Shown here: piece after piece, positions 14,534 through 23,325 of the stretch
Layout of the letters: every line of letters begins with the position of its first letter
Position numbering within the stretch: position 1 is the first letter of the stretch
NCBI GenBank assembly: GCA_023412805.1
Contig: JAEZRM010000038.1
Span: 1 to 25,533 of the forward strand
Origin: Pseudomonadota bacterium
GTDB lineage: Bacteria > Pseudomonadota > Alphaproteobacteria > Rhizobiales > Hyphomicrobiaceae
Reading direction: 5' to 3'
DNA length: 25,533 nt
The notes under the pieces: model-generated
The model's input: the letters and a program-made list of their open reading frames with translations, nothing else
What the model was told of the DNA's origin: nothing
The model's database searches: none
Translations under genes and position numbers: made by a program

Positions 14534-14809
14534 ATGGCCTCGCGTACATTCAACATCACCGATGGACCGAACAAGCCAACGTTGCAGAGTGCATTGATGC
14601 AGCCCGAAGAGATCACCGTCCACTTTCAGGTCGAGGGCGACGGATTGGACGTCACGATCTTGAGCATGGAAGAACAGCCCGACGGCTTTAGCTTCAAGCT
14701 GGAAGGCTGCGTCGCGTCGGGCACCATGAAAGGCGCCCAGTTCAGGGCGGTTTACGGGATCGAGGGGCGATCTGGCTCAATGGCCATCGAGCAAGTTGAG
14801 ACGCCATAA
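14534..14809 (+). CDS. Hypothetical 91-aa protein
   Basis: ATG 14534 has GAGGAG seven bases upstream, which decides this start over the longer open frame from 14288. The product begins MASRTFNITDGPNKPTLQSA and alternates charged and hydrophobic residues in a way that suggests a small beta-rich fold (EITVHFQVEGDGLDVTIL, then FSFKLEGCVASG). It has one cysteine and no signal peptide or membrane span. It converges on the formate dehydrogenase operon, which ends at 14982. I do not recognise the family. Confidence 0.65.
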   Translation: MASRTFNITDGPNKPTLQSALMQPEEITVHFQVEGDGLDVTILSMEEQPDGFSFKLEGCVASGTMKGAQFRAVYGIEGRSGSMAIEQVETP

Positions 14810-14981
14810 GGTGGCGCTTGGCTCGGCGCCGACGCACCAGGCGCAGGTTGAAGACCTGATTGATGGCGTATCGTATGGCTGTCGGTGTCTGCGATTGCGC
14901 ATCGATCACTTACCGGTGTTCGGCATCGTCCTGCAAGACGCTCCACGCGAAGCCAACAAGGGCCACGATGGCCAGCATCTG

Positions 14982-15671
14982 CTAGCGCTCAACCTCCCCC
15001 TCCCGAACCTTTCTCCGCAACCAGCGGCGATGATGCCGCCAGCCCCAGCCGCCGGAGACCGTGCCGCGGGTCATGGCGTCGATCGTGCCGCGCACCCAGA
15101 TCGCCGAGTAAAAGTGAATGACGAAGACCACGATGGTCGCGACGGCCGCCGTGGCGTGGACGAGGGCAGCCCAACGCATGGTCTCAACGGACACGCTGAA
15201 CCCGATGGTGGCTTCGAGATAGTGAAGCCCGCTTTCCCAGATGCAGATGCCGGATACCAGTAGCACCAGGATCAGAAACGTCTGCGACCAGAAGACGAAT
15301 TTCTGCCCCGCATTATATCTCCCGACCTCTGGCAGATAGTCCTCGCCTTCGGGTGTGAGCACATAGCGGATCCGCGACAGCCAGACGATGTCCGTGCGCT
15401 CCGGCAGGTTCTGCGAGACAAATCGCACGAACAGACCAAAGAACGAGAGCGCAAGGAGGATGCCCAACCACGGATGAAGCCAGCGCGCCATCTGACCGCC
15501 GCCAAACAGTGCTGTCAGGCCGAACAGGCTCGGATGAAACAGGGCGAGGCCGCTGAGTGCGAGTAGCGTGAAGCTGACCGCGACGATCCAATGGTTGATG
15601 CGGGCCGAACCCGAGTATCGCGGAACGCGCACATGAGCTTCGGGTGCGGTGTCATGCGTGCTATCTGTCAT
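14982..15671 (-). CDS. fdnI: Formate dehydrogenase (quinone-linked), cytochrome b556 gamma subunit
   Basis: The product is 229 residues with four membrane segments (about 25-45, 64-84, 125-145, 164-191). Heme-ligand histidines can be placed at His27, His66, His172 and His186. The spacings 39 and 14 equal those of the E. coli FdnI ligands, so two b hemes are expected. It anchors the enzyme in the inner membrane and delivers electrons to the quinone pool. Its start overlaps the end of the beta-subunit gene by 11 bases. The C-terminus is strongly basic, as expected for a cytoplasmic tail. FdoI is the equally good alternative name. Confidence 0.93.
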   Translation of the reverse strand: MTDSTHDTAPEAHVRVPRYSGSARINHWIVAVSFTLLALSGLALFHPSLFGLTALFGGGQMARWLHPWLGILLALSFFGLFVRFVSQNLPERTDIVWLSRIRYVLTPEGEDYLPEVGRYNAGQKFVFWSQTFLILVLLVSGICIWESGLHYLEATIGFSVSVETMRWAALVHATAAVATIVVFVIHFYSAIWVRGTIDAMTRGTVSGGWGWRHHRRWLRRKVREGEVER

Positions 15672-16605
15672 GACCGGTCTCCGCCAAGTGCTCGGCTTCC
15701 TGCTCGTCCTTTCGCGTCACCTTGTTGGGGCCCTGGACGAGGTGATGGATGACGCCGGCGACAACCGACAGCGCGATCACGCCCAGGCCGGCGTACTTAC
15801 CGGCACCCTTCCACGCTTTCACCAGCGGACTGATGCGCGGGTTCTCCGGAAGATTTGCGTAAATCCGCGGTTTGTCCGCGTGATGCAGGACGTACATGAC
15901 GTGCGTACCATTCACGCCCGGTGGATCATAAAGACCGGCCTTTTCGAAACCGCGCGATTTCAGATCCTTGATGCGGCCCTCGGCCCATGCCTTCATCTCA
16001 TCCTTGGTGCCGAAGACGATGGCCTGCGTCGGACATGCTTTCTGACAGGCCGGCGCCTGTCCGACGGCGACGCGGTCCGAACAGAGCGTACACTTGTAGG
16101 CCGTGTTGTCGACGCGCGAGATGCGAGGAATATTGAAGGGGCAGCCTTTGATGCAATAGCCGCAGCCAATACAGTTCTCGTGAATGAAGTCCACGATCCC
16201 ATTGGTGTACTGCACGATCGCGCCGGGAGCCGGACAGGCTTCGAGGCAGCCCGGGTCGGCGCAGTGCATGCAGCCATCCTTGCGGATCAGCCACTCGAGG
16301 GTGTCCGTCTCGGGATTGATCCACTCGGTGAAGCGCATCACCGTGAGGCTGCCGGGCGTCAGATCATCCGGATTGTCGTAGTATCCGCGAACCTCACCGA
16401 CTTTCTCGCGCAGATCATTCCACTCGAGACAGGCCGCCTGGCAGGCCTTGCAGCCAATGCACTTCGAGACATCGATCAACTTGGCCACGGGCGTGAGCTG
16501 TCGCACGGGCGCCGGCACCGTCGATGCCGAGCGCCGTACGAGATCCTGCGCACCAAAGCCCGGCTTTTCCGCCGAAACGTCGGGATTGGGAAGCGGAGGG
16601 AACAT
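15661..16605 (-). CDS. fdnH: Formate dehydrogenase (quinone-linked), iron-sulfur beta subunit
   Basis: ATG 16605 has AAGGAG six bases upstream and lies 25 bases after the alpha-subunit stop; the longer open frame to 16668 would overlap that gene. The product is 314 residues with sixteen cysteines in four clusters: 49/52/55/59, 112/115/120/124, 145/148/151/155 and 172/175/187/191. This is the ferredoxin pattern for four [4Fe-4S] centres. A C-terminal membrane helix (about 271-290) anchors it. Motifs such as KLIDVSKCIGCKACQAAC and GTHVMYVLHHAD match FdnH/FdoH. It moves electrons from the periplasmic alpha subunit to cytochrome b. It is exported with the alpha subunit and has no signal of its own. 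Confidence 0.93.
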   Translation of the reverse strand: MFPPLPNPDVSAEKPGFGAQDLVRRSASTVPAPVRQLTPVAKLIDVSKCIGCKACQAACLEWNDLREKVGEVRGYYDNPDDLTPGSLTVMRFTEWINPETDTLEWLIRKDGCMHCADPGCLEACPAPGAIVQYTNGIVDFIHENCIGCGYCIKGCPFNIPRISRVDNTAYKCTLCSDRVAVGQAPACQKACPTQAIVFGTKDEMKAWAEGRIKDLKSRGFEKAGLYDPPGVNGTHVMYVLHHADKPRIYANLPENPRISPLVKAWKGAGKYAGLGVIALSVVAGVIHHLVQGPNKVTRKDEQEAEHLAETGHDR

Positions 16606-16630
16606 CACGGTCTCCTTGTTGGGCCGCGTC

Positions 16631-19600
16631 TCATGCGACTGGCCCGTCGACAGGCTCGATATTGACAAGGAAAGCCTTGTACTCAGGCGTTTCGATATTG
16701 GCGTCGCCGACGAAGGGTGTCAGCGAGTTCGGTCCGAATCCGTCCTTGGCCTCGCCCGTAAAGCCCCAGTGCAAAGGAATGCCGACGATATGGACCGGCT
16801 TGCCGTCGCAGATGAGCTTGCGGATACGCTTCGTCACGACAGCCTTGGCCTTGATCGCGCCGCGGACCGACGAAACGCGCACCCAGCCGCCGTTCCTGAT
16901 GCCTTTCTCCTGTGCAAGCTCCTCACCGATTTCGACGAAGAACTCCGGCTGAAGCGAAGCATTGATTTGGGCGTGCTTCGTCCAGAAGTGGAAGTGCTCC
17001 GTCAGGCGGTACGAGGTAGCCGCATAAGGAAACTGCTCCGGATTACCCAGTTCCGCAGCGTCGCTCTTGAAGATACGGGCTGCAGGATTGCCGCGAATGC
17101 GAGGTGCCAGAACATTCGCGATCGGTGACTCGAACGGCTCGTAGTGCGCCGGAAACGGCCCTTCACGCAGGCCACGCAGCGAGAAGAGCCTCGCCGAGCC
17201 CTCGGCATTCATGATGAAGGGCATGACCTGGCCAGGCTGCGCGTCGGGCGCAATGTCGGGAATGTCGTATCCCGTCCATTTCGTGCCATCCCACCACATG
17301 AGCTTGCGGGTCTCGTCCCAAGGTTTGCCCTCGAGATCTGCGGAGGCGCGATTGTACAGAATGCGCCGATTGGCTGGCCACGACCACGTCCATCCGCTGA
17401 ATGCCCCCGTCTCATCGGGATCGCTGTTGTCGTGGCGGGCCATTTGATTGCCGGCTTCCGTAAAGCAGCCGGAGTAGATCCAGCAGCCACAGGCCGTCGA
17501 TCCATCATCGCGGAGGGCCGCAAAGCCCGGGAGCTGCTTGCCGCGCTCGATCTGGATTTTCGCCGGATCTGCGGGATCAGCGAGATCGGTGAGCGCGCGG
17601 CCGTTCAGCTCCTTGGCAAGCTCTTCGGCAGTCGGGTGGCCAGGATCCTTGTAGCGCCAGTCGAGTTTGAGGATCGGATCGGCGACCGGACCCCCTTCCT
17701 TCTCATAGAGTGCCTTCAGCCGCAGAAACAGTTGCGCCATGATCCAATTGTCGGTCTTCGCTTCACCCGGAGGCGTGCCACCCGGCCAGTGCCACTGCAG
17801 CCAGCGTCCCGAGTTCGTGAGCGAGCCTTCGTCCTCGGCAAAGCAGGTTGTCGGCAGCTCGAAGACTTCCGTCTGGATTGACGACGAGTTCACATCATTG
17901 AACTCACCGTGGTTCTCCCAGAAGCGCGCCGTCTCGGTCTCGAGAGGATCCATGACGACGAGGAACTTGAGTTTCGACAGCGCGTTCGTAACCTTCCGCC
18001 TGTTGGGGAACGAGAGCAGCGCATTGAAGCCCTGGCAGAAGTAGCCGTTCACCTGGCCCATGTGCATGAGCTCGAACGTGCGCAGGATGTCGTACGATGG
18101 CACGTCCAGCTTGGGGAGCCAGTCATAGGCGAAGTTGTTATCGGCGGTCGCCGCGTCACCCCACATGGCCTTCTGGAAGCTGACGAAGAATTTCTTGTAG
18201 TTTTGCCAGTAGCTCATTTGTCCCGGCCGCAATGGCTTGAAGCCACGTGTCGACATGTACGCGTCGAGAGTGGTCTCGCGCTCGGTGGGGATGTTCAGGT
18301 AACCGGGGATGAGATTGGACATCAGGCCGATGTCGGTAAGGCCCTGGATGTTGGAATGCCCGCGCAAGGCGTTCATCCCGCCGCCGCGCACCCCGATATT
18401 GCCGAGAATGAGCTGCAACATAGCCATGGCACGGATGTTCTGCGAGCCCTTGGAATGCTGCGTCCAGCCGAGCGCATACATCGACGTCATCGTCTTGGTC
18501 GGCGACGCGCACTCGGCGATCATCTCGCAGACCTTCAGAAACTTATCCCTCGGCGTGCCGCAAATGCGCTCCACCATTTCAGGTGTGTAGATGGACACGT
18601 GCTGCTTGAGCAGGTTCCAGACGCACCTCGGGTTCTGGAGAGTATTGTCCACGAGAGCGAAGCCATCCGGCCCCATCTGGTAATCCCAGCTCGTGCGATC
18701 GTAGTCGCGCTTCTCCTCGTCATATCCGGTGAAGAGACCATCGCTGTAGCCGAAGCGCTCGTCGACGAGCAGGTTGGCGTTCGTGAACGCCTTGACATAG
18801 TCCCACTGCACCCTGTCGTTCTGGATGCAGTAGTTCATCACGCCGAGCAGGTAGGCGATGTCCGTGCCTTGCCGGATTGGACAATAGAGATCGGCGACGG
18901 AGGCCGAGCGCGTAAAGCGCGGATCGACGACGATCAGCTTGGCACCGCGATCGTGCTTGGCCTCGGTCACCCATTTGAAGCCGCATGGATGCGCTTCAGC
19001 GGCATTGCCGCCCATGATGACCACGAGATCCGTGTTCTTGATGTCAGTCCAGGAGTTCGTCATTGCACCGCGACCGAATGTCGGGGCCAAACTGGCCACC
19101 GTCGGTCCGTGTCAAACGCGCGCCTGGTTGTCGAAAGCGACGATCCCGGTCGACCGGACGACCTTGTACGTGGCCCAGGCCGTCTCGTTCGTCGTCGCCG
19201 ATGCCGCGAGGAAGCCGGTGCTCACCCACCGATTGACGATGACGCCATCGGCGTTGCGCTCGATGATGTTCTTGTCGCGATCGTCCTTCATCAAGTGTGC
19301 GATGTGGTCGAGCGCCTCATCCCAGGAAACGCGTTCGAATTTGTCCGATCCTGGCCTGCGCACTTGCGGATGGAGTGTTCGCGTCTTGGATTGCACATAG
19401 TCCAACAACGCTGCGCCCTTGGGACACAAGGTACCGCGGTTGGTCGGGTGTTCGGAGTCGCCCTCGATATGGAAGATCTCGGCCTTCTCGCCTGTTTTCA
19501 GATCACCACGCGAATACATGATGATGCCGCAAGCGACGGAGCAGTACGTGCAAGTGTTGCGCGTCTCGGTCGACTTCGCGAGCTTGAAGCTCCTCACGCG

Positions 19601-19714
19601 TGCGGCAACCTCGGCGGCCGCATCACCATAACCAAACGCAGCAATCGATGTCGTAGCTGCTGCGCCGGCACCCGCCAGCTGCAAGAAGCGCCGTCGGGAG
19701 ACTTGGATGTTCAT
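16631..19714 (-). CDS. fdnG: Formate dehydrogenase (quinone-linked), alpha subunit, selenocysteine- and Mo-bisMGD-containing
   Basis: The gene reads through an in-frame TGA at 19112-19114 (residue 201) to give 1027 residues, close to E. coli FdnG (about 1015). The context NQARV-Sec-HGPTVASL is the exact family active site, with the catalytic His following Sec. ATG 19714 has GGAGG seven bases upstream and starts a Tat signal (SRRRFLQLAGAGAA), so the folded enzyme is exported to the periplasm. A [4Fe-4S] centre is bound by Cys55, Cys58, Cys62 and Cys97. Molybdopterin-binding motifs run to the C-terminus (TYRLTEHFHFWTKH, TPEYKAFLVNIE). It oxidises formate to CO2. Without SelA/B/C/D in the host only a 200-residue fragment would be made. 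FdhD and FdhE are not in the window. Confidence 0.95.
19085..19114 (-). promoter_or_regulatory. Selenocysteine UGA with downstream SECIS hairpin
   Basis: After the TGA (19114-19112, minus strand) a stem GGCCA / TGGCC with a GTT loop forms at 19097-19085. The loop begins 19 bases after the UGA, about where the SelB-binding loop sits in the E. coli fdhF and fdnG messages. The SelB-EF complex would bind here. The hairpin is seen directly; SelB recognition is inferred. Confidence 0.8.
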
Positions 19715-19829
19715 TCCAAGACCTCCATCAAACAAATTTGGCTCTGGAATTGGAACCGCAAGCTGGAGCGTAAAGTTCCGAAATTCAGGGTGTCGAATGC
19801 GACGCCAAAACCTGCACAGGGGTCACGTT
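19715..19829. promoter_or_regulatory. Divergent promoter region of fdnGHI and the small exported protein
   Basis: This 115-base gap is the only place for the formate dehydrogenase promoter inside the window. It is less GC-rich than the neighbours. I found GG-N10-GC spacings on both strands, but without the rest of a sigma-54 consensus, and no clear FNR-like palindrome. The regulator therefore cannot be named. Confidence 0.5.
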
Positions 19830-20189
19830 ATGGTGATGGCGTTCAGTCCGGCGCCGCTGAGGCCGAGAGGGATGATGGCGCTTGGCCTCGCCCTCGCCTT
19901 GGCGATCGTGCCGGTGGTCGCGCAGACGCCCGGCACGGAAGTTACTCCGAAGGCCGACTGCTCGTCGGCGAAGAAGTCAGAGCCCGCGACGCCCGTCGAG
20001 AAAGGTGAGGCTTCTGGTTCGAAGAACATGGGCGCGACGGGCTGGTCGGGAGGCGGCCTCGGTGGGTCTCACAATCAAACCGCAAACGCCGGTCCGGCTC
20101 CTTCTTCGCGGACGGTTCAGCCGGAAACGGCAAGCGGCCTGGATCCGACCAAGTCGACATCCCGCGACACATCCTGCGACAAGTCGTGA
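19830..20189 (+). CDS. Small exported hypothetical protein, divergent from fdnG
   Basis: ATG 19830 has AGGGG seven bases upstream; ATG 19836 is a possible alternative. The product is 119 residues with a signal peptide (MMALGLALALAIVPVVA, cleavage before QTPGTEV). The mature part is low-complexity, rich in Gly, Ser, Thr, Pro and Ala, with the segment MGATGWSGGGLGGSHNQTA and two cysteines. Similar small Gly/Ser-rich exported proteins are known beside alphaproteobacterial respiratory genes without assigned function; I state this from memory. Its position opposite fdnG suggests co-regulation with formate metabolism. No enzyme motif is visible. Confidence 0.7.
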   Translation: MVMAFSPAPLRPRGMMALGLALALAIVPVVAQTPGTEVTPKADCSSAKKSEPATPVEKGEASGSKNMGATGWSGGGLGGSHNQTANAGPAPSSRTVQPETASGLDPTKSTSRDTSCDKS

Positions 20190-20231
20190 GCCAACCTGGC
20201 GGCACGTCTCGCGTTCTCTGACCGAACGGGA

Positions 20232-21020
20232 TCAAGGAGAGGCCGGGAGCTTCCAGACCATCGTCGGCGAGGACATCGACGCGGCTGATGGCGGCGTTTT
20301 GGGCTTTCCCCGCCGCTGTCCTAGCATTGGCAGTCGAAACCGCCTCTGCGGTCGTTCTGTTGCACTCGATGCGGGCTGGGCGGCGATGAAGAAGCCGACG
20401 CTGCCGAGCAGCTCCGCGAGCAATACGGGCATCACGGCGAGGACGAATGTGAGCAGTGGAATGGAGCTGCCGGAGAGGGAGGCGAGCAGGGTGACTTGGG
20501 GTTGGGGGTCGATGGGAGCAATGGCGGCGAGGGCTGCTTCCGTTGCTTTGATGTCGGTCTTGGTGCGCGCGACGGTATCGCAGAGCGGGCGTGTAACGCG
20601 ATTGATGGCGCGGGTGCAGGCGGCGGTGGCTTTGAAGGTCTCGCTTTGCTGCATGAGAGCGAGTTCGGCAAGAAGGCGCTTGTGCTCGCTTTCGGCGCGC
20701 TGACGTGTTTGCAGGCCGGCGACGGCGGTGGCCTTGCCGGCATCGCGGCTTATGGCAACCTGGGAGACGGCATTCCAGACTGAATTGGCGAACAGCAAGG
20801 GAAAGAGGCCGAAGGCGACGAAGGCGACTGTCCACGAATGGGTGCGCACGGCGCGCATGCCAATGGGGATGAGGGTGCACTTGGCAATGTCGAGCGCGGC
20901 ATTGAGGAGAGCGAACATGACCGCGTACGCGAGCGTGCTGGCGCTGGTGTAGCCGTGGTGGGCGTTGAGCGCGACGGTGACGGCAGCGGCGATCATGGCC
21001 GCAAGGCGCAGCAGGATCAT
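20232..21020 (-). CDS. Hypothetical membrane protein with a central coiled coil
   Basis: The product is 262 residues. Three membrane segments lie near the N-terminus (about 5-21, 28-48, 62-82) and one near the C-terminus (about 186-213). Between them is a helical, probably coiled-coil region (about 95-165) with Cys135 and Cys147. The cytoplasmic tail is basic (RPQRRFRLPMLGQRRGKPK). It lies 109 bases after the FtsK-like gene on the same strand and probably belongs to its operon. A membrane partner for the ATPase is a reasonable guess. I do not recognise the family. Confidence 0.65.
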   Translation of the reverse strand: MILLRLAAMIAAAVTVALNAHHGYTSASTLAYAVMFALLNAALDIAKCTLIPIGMRAVRTHSWTVAFVAFGLFPLLFANSVWNAVSQVAISRDAGKATAVAGLQTRQRAESEHKRLLAELALMQQSETFKATAACTRAINRVTRPLCDTVARTKTDIKATEAALAAIAPIDPQPQVTLLASLSGSSIPLLTFVLAVMPVLLAELLGSVGFFIAAQPASSATERPQRRFRLPMLGQRRGKPKTPPSAASMSSPTMVWKLPASP

Positions 21021-21129
21021 CGCCGGTTTCCACTAGGATGGATCGGTGGGCTGGAGAGCACAGCCGTGTGCGATGCGCTCCCTGGTGGTGGGTGGATGTC
21101 GAGGGGCACAGGGATCGGGCTGATCTCGG

Positions 21130-22473
21130 TCATCTGTGTGGTTTGCTCGGTGGAGGTATGAGGGGGAACTGCACATGGGCAATGTCGCCCGTGGTGCCGT
21201 CGCGGTAGATTGCGCGTCCCCGATTGAGCGTGCGTGGGTCGGCGGGGAGATGGGCAAGCTCGCCGAACAGCGAAGTGGCGTGCGCTTGAATGGGCGTGCG
21301 GAAGGCGAGCAGGCTGGGTAGCACGCTGCGCAGGCCGGTGGAGATGTCACGGTCGACTGGCTCCTGCACGACGAAGATGAGCCTGATACCCGTTTTGCGG
21401 GCGCGGCGACCGAGGGCCATCAGATGGCCGATGAAGGTTTGATGCCCCTTGTGCTGCTCTGATTTCCTGTCGTCGGTATCCGGCGAGCTGTAGTGCGGGA
21501 ATTCATCGATGATGAGAACGATGAAACGGTCGGTGAATTTCTCTCGACCGGTCTTGCGTAACTCGTGCTCGCGTTCAGTCATGATTCCTGTCAGGCGCGC
21601 CGCGATAGCCCAAAGTTCCTGGGGCTCATTGAGGGTGGTCAGCTTGGGGTGGATGCCCTGATAGCGGCCAAAGGCAATACCGGCGGGATCAACGCCGTAG
21701 ATGTGGTCGATTGAGCTGATGCTCGCGAGTAGGCCGCGCAGAATAGTATGGAGCGCAATGCTTTTGCCCATCCCCGTCGTGCCGGTGATGAGCATGTGCG
21801 CGAGGTCGGTGAGATTGATCTGAACGGGATGGCGTGAGTTCACGTCAATACCGAGGAACAGTTTTCCACGCTCGAGCCATGCCGGGTTCATGGGGATTTG
21901 TGACGGCAGCGGGGTGCGCCGTTGAAGCGTGATGGTGGTGGCGGTGTTGGAGGCGATGGTCCAGTCGCCGCCGAGCCAGGCGGAGGCTTTCTCGATATGG
22001 GGGCGCCATTGCAGCGTATCGGCGGGGCCGCCAGTGATGATGTAGGTGAGGCTGCCGCGCTCGGGATGGGAGCGCTCGAAGCAGAGGCGGGGGAACGTTC
22101 CGCCGACAGTAAGGCCGAGGTAGGGCGCGAGCAGGTATGGTCGCGCGCCTTGCGCCAGCGCATTGAAATCCACCTGGAGCGGCGGGACACCCCGCACGAT
22201 GCCATTCTCCATGGCAGAGAGCAGATAGCGATAGGTGGGCTGCACCCGCGCGCGGGTGGTGGCGTCCGCGCTGAGGAAGAGCTCGATCAAACCAGCAAGG
22301 CGATTAGGATCGCCCGTTATATACAGGCGGGTGCGCCGGGCATTCTCGTTCGCTTCGCGGGCATGTTTGGCGGCCTCGATGAGCGCCATGATGTTGTGTG
22401 CAGCGTTCCGTTCCGCGCGGATGGCTTTGATGAGGGATGCGGCGTAGGCGATTTGGTCCTGGCGCGGTTTCAT
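21130..22473 (-). CDS. FtsK/SpoIIIE- or TraG-type DNA-translocating ATPase
   Basis: ATG 22473 overlaps the stop of the upstream 105-aa gene (ATGA), which decides this start although the frame is open to 22815. The product is 447 residues. The P-loop is GTTGMGKS (231-238, Lys237) after LAHMLIT, the FtsK-type context. Walker B is FIVLIIDEF (316-324). A later segment GRRARKTGIRLIFVVQEP matches the helix and sensor strand that follow Walker B in conjugative couplers. No N-terminal membrane span is obvious; the next gene may provide it. It probably moves DNA during conjugation, like the FtsK-like couplers of ICEs. No relaxase or type IV secretion genes are in the window. Confidence 0.8.
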   Translation of the reverse strand: MKPRQDQIAYAASLIKAIRAERNAAHNIMALIEAAKHAREANENARRTRLYITGDPNRLAGLIELFLSADATTRARVQPTYRYLLSAMENGIVRGVPPLQVDFNALAQGARPYLLAPYLGLTVGGTFPRLCFERSHPERGSLTYIITGGPADTLQWRPHIEKASAWLGGDWTIASNTATTITLQRRTPLPSQIPMNPAWLERGKLFLGIDVNSRHPVQINLTDLAHMLITGTTGMGKSIALHTILRGLLASISSIDHIYGVDPAGIAFGRYQGIHPKLTTLNEPQELWAIAARLTGIMTEREHELRKTGREKFTDRFIVLIIDEFPHYSSPDTDDRKSEQHKGHQTFIGHLMALGRRARKTGIRLIFVVQEPVDRDISTGLRSVLPSLLAFRTPIQAHATSLFGELAHLPADPRTLNRGRAIYRDGTTGDIAHVQFPLIPPPSKPHR

Positions 22474-22787
22474 GTGTGGAACCGTGTGTAGCTCTGTTGC
22501 GCGGCGAGCTCGGCTTGATATTGGATGCGGGCTTGCTCTTGATGGCGGCGGCACATTTCGAGGCTGCGCATGAAGGCCGGCCAGGTGAGGTTCGGGTGTT
22601 GCTCGCGGTAGGTGCGCCAGGTTTCCATGACGAGCCTGGTGTCTGGATGCTCGGGCGTTGATCGTGGCTCGGGTGCATAGATTGAAGTTGGCGCAAGCGT
22701 TGTTACGGGAAGAGACGCATCCCGCGCGGGGGGCTGGGCTGCGGCCCCCCGCGCTAGACGTTTGAGGATGCGGGCAAGCAAGGTCAT
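22470..22787 (-). CDS. Hypothetical 105-aa protein upstream of the FtsK-like ATPase
   Basis: ATG 22787 has GAGG seven bases upstream, and the stop overlaps the ATPase start, so the two are coupled. The N-terminus is basic and amphipathic (MTLLARILKRLARGAAA), a Pro-rich linker follows, and the C-terminal half is helical (WRTYREQHPNLTWPAFMRSL, EMCRRHQEQARIQYQAELAA). It could be a small partner of the ATPase, perhaps linking it to substrate or membrane. The family is not recognised. Confidence 0.65.
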   Translation of the reverse strand: MTLLARILKRLARGAAAQPPARDASLPVTTLAPTSIYAPEPRSTPEHPDTRLVMETWRTYREQHPNLTWPAFMRSLEMCRRHQEQARIQYQAELAAQQSYTRFHT

Positions 22788-22796
22788 GTCGGCGCC

Positions 22797-23267
22797 TCAG
22801 CAGGTCCGCCGGCACGTGGCGTGGCTGTAGCTGATGCCTTTGTCGAGGCCTGGGTTTATCTCGAAGATCCGGCGCATGGCGGTACCGGGCTCGTAGTCTT
22901 GACTATCGTTGCCGGGCACCAGGCCATAGCGGGCAAGGAGGCTTTGATAGTTCGCGGGGTCTGCCCAGGTGTGTGGGCGGAAGTGATAGTGGAGGGTAAC
23001 GCGGAGCCCTTTGCGGCGCATGAGATTGACGCTGTAGGCGACGCCATAGGCGAACTTGAGGCTGACGGCTTCGATCATGCTGCGCCCACCGGACACATCG
23101 ATGTCGACGTTGTCGTCCTGCGTGAGATGGTCGAAGTTGAGGAAGGCTTCATCGCGGACATAGTTGGTGTGGTCGCGGCCTTTGACGGCAAGACCACAGA
23201 TGTGGCCGTTGGCGAAGCCTTCTTGCGCGATGCGGATATCGTTGTCGGTCGCGCCGAAGTTCTTCAT
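22797..23267 (-). CDS. Hypothetical 156-aa protein, first gene of the FtsK-like operon
   Basis: The gene ends nine bases before the next gene of the operon. The product starts MKNFGATDNDIRIAQEGFAN and is soluble. It has a Gly/Asp-rich segment (TQDDNVDIDVSGGRSMIEAV), an aromatic/His cluster (LHYHFRPHTW) and a C-terminal pair of cysteines (HATCRRTC). There is no clear ribosome site at ATG 23267, and the frame closes a few codons upstream, so the start is likely but not certain. It could be a small enzyme or binding protein; I do not recognise it. Confidence 0.6.
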   Translation of the reverse strand: MKNFGATDNDIRIAQEGFANGHICGLAVKGRDHTNYVRDEAFLNFDHLTQDDNVDIDVSGGRSMIEAVSLKFAYGVAYSVNLMRRKGLRVTLHYHFRPHTWADPANYQSLLARYGLVPGNDSQDYEPGTAMRRIFEINPGLDKGISYSHATCRRTC

Positions 23268-23325
23268 GACGTCACTGCAGCCGCTTCAAGCGGGCGACCG
23301 GAAATCGGTGCTGGCAAACATCAGT

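Noticed and set aside
17909..20008. Long plus-strand open frame (699 codons) over fdnG
   Set aside because: It is antisense to a firmly identified gene, has no family-like motifs, and is explained by GC-rich codon bias.
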